From Haloferax sp046557615 (GTDB lineage: Archaea; Halobacteriota; Halobacteria; Halobacteriales; Haloferacaceae), in the NCBI RefSeq assembly GCF_046557615.1, contig NZ_JBKIII010000001.1, positions 434,001 to 498,000 on the forward strand: DNA of 64,000 nucleotides, given 5' to 3'. Shown here one piece after another: positions 58,371 through 64,000 of this stretch; positions within the stretch are counted from its first letter, which is position 1, and each line of letters starts with the position of its first letter. A program made the position numbers and the translations under genes. The notes below the pieces were generated by a model. That model made no database searches. It worked only from the letters and a program-made list of their open reading frames with translations, and was not told the origin of the DNA.

Positions 58371-59867
58371 ATGGCGAACGACGTTCCAGACCGAGAGTCC
58401 TTTTCCGAAAAACTTCGGGTACCTGAATCGCTGACATTCGACGACGTGCTACTTCGACCGATGGAGAGCCGTGTCGAACCCGACGACGCAGACGTTTCGA
58501 CGCGCGTCTCGAAGAACGTCGAACTCAACATTCCGATTCTGTCCGCTGCGATGGACACCGTGACCGAGAGCGGAATGGCAATCGGCATGTCCCGCGAGGG
58601 CGGCCTCGGCGTGCTTCACCGCAATATGAACACCGAGCAGATGGTCCACGAGATCGAGCGCGTCAAGCGCGCCGACGAACTCGTCATCCGCCGTGAGGAT
58701 GTCGTGACCGCGCAACCGCAACAGACCATCAGCGACGTGGACGAGATGATGGAACGTGCTGGCGTCTCCGGCGCACCCGTCGTCGACGACGACGACACCG
58801 TCCTCGGCATCATCTCCGGCACCGACATCCGTCCGTACCTCGAAGTCGGCGAGTCCGACGAAGTCCAAGAAGCGATGACGGACGAGGTTATCACGGCCAC
58901 GCGCGACGTGACCGCCCGCGAGGCGCTCGAACTCATGTACGACCACAAAATCGAACGCGTTCCCATCATCGACGACGAGAGTCACCTCGTCGGCCTCGTG
59001 ACGATGCAGGGAATCCTCCAGCGCCGTGAGTACGAGAACGCCTCCCGCGACGAGGAAGGCCGTCTCGTCTGTGGTGTCGCAGTCGGTCCGTTCGACCGAG
59101 AACGCGCTGAGGCCGCCGACGAGGCCGGTGCCGACGTCATCTTCATCGACTGTGCCCACGCGCACAACCTGAACGTCATCGACACCGCCCGTGAAATCAA
59201 GGAGTCCGTCGATGCGGACGTCGTCGTCGGCAACGTCGGTACCCGCGAGGCCGCCGAAGAACTCGTCGATTTCGCAGACGGAATCAAAGTCGGTATCGGC
59301 CCCGGTTCCATCTGTACCACGCGCGTCGTCTCCGGGTCCGGCATGCCGCAGATTTCGGCTGTCGCGGAAGTCGCAGACGTCGCCGCTGAATACGACATCC
59401 CCGTCATCGCCGACGGTGGCATCCGTTACTCCGGTGACGCCATCAAGGCCATCGCCGCAGGTGCGGACGCCGTAATGCTCGGTTCCTACTTCGCCGGAAC
59501 CGACGAAGCGCCGGGTCGCGTCATCACGATGAACGGCAAGAAGTACAAGCAGTACCGCGGCATGGGCTCGGTCGGTGCGATGCGCTCCGGCGGTGCCTCT
59601 CGCTATCTCAAAGAGGACAACGAAGACGAAGAGTACGTTCCCGAAGGTGTCGAGGCTGCGACGCCGTACAAAGGCTCGCTCGCGTCTGAACTTCACCAAC
59701 TCGTCGGTGGCATGCAATCCGGCATGGGCTACGTCGGCGCCGAGACGATTCCGGACGTCAAAGAGCGCGCTCGGTTCGTTCGCGTCTCGTCTGCGGGGCA
59801 GGCCGAAGGCCACCCGCACGACGTGATGATTACCGACGAGGCACCAAACTACAGCCCGCAGGAATAA
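58371..59867 (+). CDS. guaB: Inosine-5'-monophosphate dehydrogenase
   Basis: 498 aa. N-terminal barrel strand LTFDDVLLRPMESRVEPDDAD (cited in part), two CBS domains at about 110-220 (TISDVDEMMERAG; AREALELMYDHKIERVP), and the catalytic loop GPGSICTTR with the active-site Cys, plus GGIRYSGDAIKA and the flap segment YRGMGSVGAM. Converts IMP to XMP, the first step to GMP. The ATG at 58371 starts at the conserved N-terminus; an in-frame ATG at 58284 lies in the leader. Confidence 0.96.
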   Translation: MANDVPDRESFSEKLRVPESLTFDDVLLRPMESRVEPDDADVSTRVSKNVELNIPILSAAMDTVTESGMAIGMSREGGLGVLHRNMNTEQMVHEIERVKRADELVIRREDVVTAQPQQTISDVDEMMERAGVSGAPVVDDDDTVLGIISGTDIRPYLEVGESDEVQEAMTDEVITATRDVTAREALELMYDHKIERVPIIDDESHLVGLVTMQGILQRREYENASRDEEGRLVCGVAVGPFDRERAEAADEAGADVIFIDCAHAHNLNVIDTAREIKESVDADVVVGNVGTREAAEELVDFADGIKVGIGPGSICTTRVVSGSGMPQISAVAEVADVAAEYDIPVIADGGIRYSGDAIKAIAAGADAVMLGSYFAGTDEAPGRVITMNGKKYKQYRGMGSVGAMRSGGASRYLKEDNEDEEYVPEGVEAATPYKGSLASELHQLVGGMQSGMGYVGAETIPDVKERARFVRVSSAGQAEGHPHDVMITDEAPNYSPQE

Positions 59868-59935
59868 CTGCGAGACACACTGTTCGCCGTTTTTCTACTC
59901 CTCAACCGTGAGTGGTGACTCGACCACTACGCGTG

Positions 59936-59960
59936 TACTCAAAAAAGAGAGTGATTAATA
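59936..59960 (+). promoter_or_regulatory. trmB promoter with imperfect TrmB-like site
   Basis: TACTCAAAAAAGAGAGTG (59936-59953) is a degenerate TACT-N-GAGT arrangement just upstream of a TATA-like GATTAATA (59953-59960). The TATA is 30-37 nt before the trmB ATG, consistent with a leaderless, possibly autoregulated transcript. Confidence 0.4.
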
Positions 59961-59989
59961 GGGATGTATCTCGTGGCATTACCAGAGTG

Positions 59990-61063
59990 ATGGATACCGC
60001 GGAGTTGCGTACTGCGCTTCGAAACGCAGGGATGTCGCAGTACCAGGCCGAAGCGTACGTTGCGCTCATAGAGTTAGGGGCCGCGAGTGCGACCGAACTT
60101 GCCGATGCGTGTGCAGTGCCGACGGCACGAATTTACGACGTTCTCAGAGACCTCGAAGCGAAAGAGTACATCGAGACCTACGAACAAGACAGTCTACATG
60201 CTCGTGCGCGCGACCCGCACACGGTGATGAACGACCTGAAAAACCGAGCAACCCAACTCAGTGAAGCGGCCTCTGAAATCGAATCACGCTGGCAACAACC
60301 GGCCGTGGACCGCCACATGCTCAGCATCGTCAAACGCTTCGAGACGGTGTTCAAACGCGCTGAAGAACTCATTACGAACGCGACCAACGAAGTCCAACTG
60401 TCGATTACACCCGACCAGTTCGATGAACTCCGGCCTGCAATCGCGGTGGCCCACGAAAACGACGTGTTGGTCAAAATATCGCTACACCCAGAGGCCGGTT
60501 CCGACCTCGAAATCCCCGAAATCGAGGCGTACGAAGACATAGTCACGGAGGTTCGAAAGCGAACCCTTCCTTCTCCGTTCGTTGCCATCGTCGACCGAAC
60601 AGGTGCGTGTTTTGCTCCACATGCAAACTCGGTCAACACCTACGGTGTTCTGGTGGACGACTACACGCTCGCGTACGTCTTCCACTGGTACTTTCAGACT
60701 GCCCTGTGGGAGGTGTGGGACGTCATCTACTCGACTCAATCGGAAGAACCGCCGGTCGTTTACACCGACATTCGGCATTTCATCCAAGACGTCACCCCAC
60801 GCATCCGTAACGGCGCGGAGGTAGACGTCCGAATCTCCGGGTTCGACACGGAGAGCCACGACCCAATCGACATCCACGGAACGCTCTCAGATGTGTACTA
60901 TACCGCGGTTTCGGCCCCGAAAAAGACGCCTTCGTTTTCTGAACTCGCTGGGCAGGTGACGCTCACTGTCGATACTGAGGGCGAATCATACACTGTCGGC
61001 GGGTGGGGTGCGCTCCTCGAAGATATCGAGGCAAATCGCATCACCATCGAGGAAATACGTTGA
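59990..61063 (+). CDS. trmB: TrmB-family sugar-sensing transcriptional regulator
   Basis: 357 aa, the length I recall for Halobacterium TrmB. N-terminal winged HTH (RNAGMSQYQAEAYVALIELGA, PTARIYDVLRDLEAKEYIE), a helical linker (about 75-105), and the C-terminal sugar-binding TrmB domain with VAIVDRTGACFAP and YHTWYFQ-type aromatic patch (read here as FHWYFQTALWEVWD). In Halobacterium TrmB controls glycolysis/gluconeogenesis and cofactor genes. The ATG at 59990 is preferred because of the TATA spacing. Confidence 0.88.
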   Translation: MDTAELRTALRNAGMSQYQAEAYVALIELGAASATELADACAVPTARIYDVLRDLEAKEYIETYEQDSLHARARDPHTVMNDLKNRATQLSEAASEIESRWQQPAVDRHMLSIVKRFETVFKRAEELITNATNEVQLSITPDQFDELRPAIAVAHENDVLVKISLHPEAGSDLEIPEIEAYEDIVTEVRKRTLPSPFVAIVDRTGACFAPHANSVNTYGVLVDDYTLAYVFHWYFQTALWEVWDVIYSTQSEEPPVVYTDIRHFIQDVTPRIRNGAEVDVRISGFDTESHDPIDIHGTLSDVYYTAVSAPKKTPSFSELAGQVTLTVDTEGESYTVGGWGALLEDIEANRITIEEIR

Positions 61064-61191
61064 ATCTGTTGCCCCGCCGGAATCTATAACAAGGCGGGAG
61101 TTAGATACGTCGTACGAACACAAACAATCCGGGCACACGCAGACGACAAGGGGTATTTTGATATAGCCCCAAACAACATTCAGTTCCGTGA

Positions 61192-61206
61192 GTGTTCCCG
61201 GAACAC
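61192..61206. promoter_or_regulatory. 15-bp palindrome before the HalX response regulator
   Basis: GTGTTCC-C-GGAACAC, arms of 7 bp, ending 13 nt before the ATG at 61220. A TATA-like region (GTATTTTGATATA, 61152-61164) lies about 56 nt before the ATG, so the palindrome falls around or just after the transcription start: an operator position. Confidence 0.5.
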
Positions 61207-61219
61207 CACTACTATACCA

Positions 61220-61810
61220 ATGAGTGCTGATCAGCCGCTTGTGCTCATCGTTGAAGATGAGCCGGACCTCGCCGATCTGTACGCAACCTGGCTTAGGGAC
61301 GACTATCGCGTTCGTGTCGCCTACGGAGGCCGAGAGGCGCTCGACAAGCTCGACGACGAAGTCAACGTCGTACTTCTCGACCGTCGGATGCCTGACCTCT
61401 CTGGTGACGAAGCGCTCGCTGAGATTCGTAACCGCGGCTTTGAGTGCCGCGTTGCGATGGTAACAGCTGTCGAACCGGACTTCGACATCATCGCTATGGG
61501 CTTCGACGATTACCTCGTCAAACCCGTCTCGCGCGAGTCGCTGACCGAGACTGTCTCTAATCTTATCTTGCGAAACACCTACGATGCGGGAGTCCAAGAG
61601 CTGTTCTCTCTCGCCTCGAAGAAGGCCCTTCTCGAGGCTGAGAAGGACGTAACGACCCTGGAAGACAACGAAGAGTACAACACCCTCAACACCCGCCTCA
61701 GCGAACTGCGCAAGAAACTCGACGAGACGTTGAACCAACTCGACGAGACGCGCGGCATCTCTGCAGTCTACCGTGACATCGGGAACGCTGCGGGGACCGA
61801 CGACAACTGA
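61220..61810 (+). CDS. HalX-domain response regulator
   Basis: 196 aa. Receiver domain with acidic pocket VLIVEDEPDLADLYA, phosphoacceptor Asp in VLLDRRMPDLSGDEAL (about residue 52), Thr in AMVTAVEPD and Lys in YLVKPVSRESL. The C-terminal HalX domain is helical (KKALLEAEKDVTTLEDNEEYNTL cited in part, then a coil LSELRKKLDETLNQLDE). HalX regulators are haloarchaeal and have no known DNA-binding domain. No histidine kinase is adjacent. Confidence 0.92.
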   Translation: MSADQPLVLIVEDEPDLADLYATWLRDDYRVRVAYGGREALDKLDDEVNVVLLDRRMPDLSGDEALAEIRNRGFECRVAMVTAVEPDFDIIAMGFDDYLVKPVSRESLTETVSNLILRNTYDAGVQELFSLASKKALLEAEKDVTTLEDNEEYNTLNTRLSELRKKLDETLNQLDETRGISAVYRDIGNAAGTDDN

Positions 61811-61951
61811 GTCGGACCTGTTCCGGGAAAGCCCTCCTTTTTCTTCCTCTCTGCCCGAATATCATCTCTCGCACTCGTTTGTGAGCATTTGACAGATTCA
61901 TTCGAGTTGACACCTAGTTAATTAAGTTAATTTCGTATCAGAATTACTCGA

Positions 61952-61962
61952 ATAAATATATG
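61952..61962 (+). promoter_or_regulatory. TATA box of the DUF7503-like gene
   Basis: AAATATATG lies about 25-33 nt before the ATGs at 61985 and 61991: a strong TATA element at leaderless spacing, with no competing gene downstream. Confidence 0.6.
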
Positions 61963-61990
61963 TTGGCATCGGCCATTGGTGTAGATGCAC

Positions 61991-62131
61991 ATGTCCGACA
62001 ACAGCAACACGATGCTTACGTACCTTCGTCAGAACCCCCGCATGATGGGCGTCCTATTCACGCTGACCCTCCTGCTCGCGCAGGCAGGGAACGCATCCGC
62101 CAACATGGCGACGTACATCTCCGGCCCCTAA
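61991..62131 (+). CDS. Small membrane protein (DUF7503-like)
   Basis: 46 aa (48 if the ATG at 61985 is used). MSDNSNTMLTYLRQNPRMMGVLF..., one membrane helix (MMGVLFTLTLLLAQAG), and a conserved-looking end (NASANMATYISGP). Matches, from memory, the haloarchaeal DUF7503 family of abundant small membrane proteins. Strong promoter and tiny size suggest high expression. Function unknown. Confidence 0.75.
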   Translation: MSDNSNTMLTYLRQNPRMMGVLFTLTLLLAQAGNASANMATYISGP

Positions 62132-64000
62132 TTACGATTCGAGGAACTCGTCGTTCCAGAAAAGCCGACCACGGTAAAACACCGGAACTTGTTCTAACGT
62201 GAGGAACTCGCGTAGCTCTGCTTTACTGACCTCGAATACTGCTTCGTCCGAGGAGACGAGATAGTGTTGTCCGTTCTTCGAAACTGCTGGCTTGACGAGT
62301 GCGCCCATACTGCTCTCGATTGTGGGGTACGTTTTGAACGTCAGTGTGTACGCCTCTTGTGTTTGCTCGACCTCACAAATTATCGCCATCCCACTTTCCG
62401 TCTGCGAAATCGACAGTGCGCCGTCGCCGACGATAGTGTACTGTTGACTCGTCGTAGAGTTTCGCTGAGAGACGTTCAGCGCCGTCTGGAGCGGGAATCC
62501 CATGTTGAGTAACTGGGCGAGGACACCGCCGACTTCCACGGCACCTTTGTTTATCACGTCACTCAAGGTGACGATACCACCGATAGCGCCAGCGTCGATG
62601 AAGGCTAAGCCTTGGTCGTACGAACGACACCCGTTCAGTAAGAACGATTCAGCGCCGATTTCACCAACTGAATGTGCATCCAGTCTCCCATCGGTACACT
62701 GGAGGCCCTCGCCGTCGATGTGCCCGATGAAGTGGAGAAAGTCGTTCTGTTCTTCCAGCACTGCTCGAAGCTCACTCATCGAGAGGCCTTTGTGGTACGA
62801 AACCTCGAACGGAAGTTCGTCTCGTGACCCGTAGATGGTGTCCACGAGGTCCTCTTCTGCACTCATCTCCAGGTCGTTGCAGACGACCGCAATCGATATT
62901 GTGCCGTTTTTCGCCGTCCGCGCGAGTCGGTTTTCGTAGGCCTGTTGAGTTGGCTTACTCGCCCCCACGGGCGCACCATCACCGACCCACGCTTGGTCGG
63001 CAGACTCGGCATTCTGTGGTTTGATGTAGGTGTCTGTACTCGGCGGTGACGATGCTGCACTGCGTGTGAACGTCTCTTCGTCGCGGAGGAAGTCATCGAC
63101 CGCAGACGCCTGAAGTTCGTCCGCACCGATTCGTTCGGTGTTTGGCGTCTTCACGACCGCGAGGTCGTTGACGATGAACGGAAGCAGCGAGAGATTGTCT
63201 CGTTGTGCTTCGACGTGCGTCGTCAACTTCCACTCGGGCATCAACTCGGAGACGACGTCGAACGGCACGGAGAGGTACTCCTTGAGTCGCTCTCCCGGTT
63301 CAGCATCGTAGAGTTGGGTAAAGTCGAGGTTTGTTCGTTCTTCGACGGCCTCCCGCTCGTGGAGGTCGACGCGGTAGTAACCTTCCGTCCGCGTCACACA
63401 GTCGAAGAAGAACGTTTGCTTCAGCACGCGTTCGACCTCTGCTTCGAAGCCGTGTGGGCCGTCGAGCAAGTGGACGAACCCTGTCTCTGATTCGATTCGC
63501 GGTTGTGCTCCGGATCCGAGTGTTGCACCGAGATAATATACGAGAGGTGCAACCACGACGATATACTGGAGTTCGGGCGGGACGACGATTCGAAGCCCAG
63601 TGTTCGGTGGTTCGACCCCATCTGGGATATCCAGTTCGTCACCAACTTCGAGGAGGGGTGGGTGCCCGCGCAGTGTCGGGTAGGACCGTTCGACACTGGT
63701 CGTTTTCAGTGCAGACCCGAAGGCAGAAACGGCTTTCATGACGTCTCGCGGGTCTTCGGTCGTCGTGATAGTCGTCGCCGGACTTCGGTGATAGGACCGC
63801 GCACCAACGTGAATCGGCGTCCGTTCCGGAAGTTCAATCCTCGTCCGGTGGCTGTCGGCTTTGATACGAAGTGACGATGAAATCTGGATGTACACCTTCA
63901 TCGACGTGAACAGCTCCAGACTGTACGACCCTGAATCGAGCGTGATGTCGGTTTCGCGGTCTACCTGCGTGACCATCTCACCGAACAAATCTCGGACGAT
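62132..64000 (-). CDS. CHAT-domain (caspase-like) protein, N-terminus beyond the window
   Basis: At least 618 codons; the frame is still open at the window edge. The N-terminal part (visible 1-270) is beta-rich with PPELQYIVVVAPLVYYLGATLGSG in part and unrecognised. From about residue 360 a CHAT protease fold begins: FLHFIGHIDGEGL (catalytic His423 in visible numbering), FLLNGCRSYDQG (catalytic Cys454), then GAIGGIVTLSDVINKGA and AQLLNMGFPLQTALN. CHAT proteases activate partners such as gasdermins or kill infected cells in bacterial and archaeal defence. No partner gene is visible to the right of the small membrane gene. Confidence 0.8.
   Translation of the reverse strand: MVRDLFGEMVTQVDRETDITLDSGSYSLELFTSMKVYIQISSSLRIKADSHRTRIELPERTPIHVGARSYHRSPATTITTTEDPRDVMKAVSAFGSALKTTSVERSYPTLRGHPPLLEVGDELDIPDGVEPPNTGLRIVVPPELQYIVVVAPLVYYLGATLGSGAQPRIESETGFVHLLDGPHGFEAEVERVLKQTFFFDCVTRTEGYYRVDLHEREAVEERTNLDFTQLYDAEPGERLKEYLSVPFDVVSELMPEWKLTTHVEAQRDNLSLLPFIVNDLAVVKTPNTERIGADELQASAVDDFLRDEETFTRSAASSPPSTDTYIKPQNAESADQAWVGDGAPVGASKPTQQAYENRLARTAKNGTISIAVVCNDLEMSAEEDLVDTIYGSRDELPFEVSYHKGLSMSELRAVLEEQNDFLHFIGHIDGEGLQCTDGRLDAHSVGEIGAESFLLNGCRSYDQGLAFIDAGAIGGIVTLSDVINKGAVEVGGVLAQLLNMGFPLQTALNVSQRNSTTSQQYTIVGDGALSISQTESGMAIICEVEQTQEAYTLTFKTYPTIESSMGALVKPAVSKNGQHYLVSSDEAVFEVSKAELREFLTLEQVPVFYRGRLFWNDEFLES

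Noticed and set aside
58449..59819. 456-codon minus-strand open frame
   Set aside because: Antisense to guaB, whose motifs are unambiguous.

Overview
The window is haloarchaeal chromosome, most like Haloferax or a close relative. The proteins are acidic and the coding is GC-rich. Many transcripts look leaderless, with a TATA-like box about 25-30 nt before the start codon. Recognisable archaeal genes include tyrA, aroA and aroC, porAB, TrmB, MBF1, a HalX response regulator, an AK6/Fap7-type kinase and GTP cyclohydrolase III. The tRNA-Trp carries the long intron typical of haloarchaea. The dihydrofolate reductase closely resembles what I remember of Haloferax HdrA. All identifications are from reading the sequence; no database search was possible.

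Layout. 1-13.2 kb: FAD monooxygenase, hisH, an AAC(3)-like acetyltransferase, surE, an Rsm22-type methyltransferase, then an aromatic amino acid block (tyrA, aroA, aroC) with an M24 peptidase, a short-chain dehydrogenase and a decayed phosphodiesterase pseudogene. 13.4-18.2 kb: porA-porB, an Lrp/AsnC regulator and dinB. 18.2-24.4 kb: HerA-like ATPase, tpiA, MBF1, and a tightly overlapped hisC/AK6 kinase/CDP-alcohol transferase operon. 24.5-34 kb: a tungstate-type binding lipoprotein, a GMC oxidoreductase pair, an FAH-fold enzyme, membrane and lipoproteins, an MBL-fold hydrolase, an OsmC-type protein and a HAD phosphatase. 33.8-37.6 kb: a compact four-gene run (GTP cyclohydrolase III, a zinc-less MDR reductase, a PTPS-like protein with Glu at the catalytic Cys position, and a GT4 glycosyltransferase) facing a dihydrofolate reductase gene. 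This looks like an unusual pterin pathway.

38.99-55.97 kb is accessory DNA: two integrative elements in tandem (about 10.4 and 6.6 kb) at the 3' end of the intron-containing tRNA-Trp. Three copies of the core GGGGACGGAGGG bound them, and the two integrases differ at about 14 of 345 residues. Element A carries a HEPN-type protein, a CARDB-like lipoprotein, an HNH_2 protein, a PD-(D/E)XK protein and a zinc-finger/DUF7845-like operon. Element B carries a PhiH1-repressor-like regulator, a membrane protein, an M48-like membrane protease and an HUH rolling-circle Rep. Both have the same noncoding layout between the integrase operon and a winged-helix gene: AGTGAAA repeats, hairpins, GCTTCCGT motifs and a palindromic operator.

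56-64 kb returns to chromosome: zinc ribbon protein, YjbQ, a membrane protein, guaB, trmB, a HalX response regulator, a DUF7503-like small membrane protein, and a CHAT (caspase-like) protein that runs off the window end.
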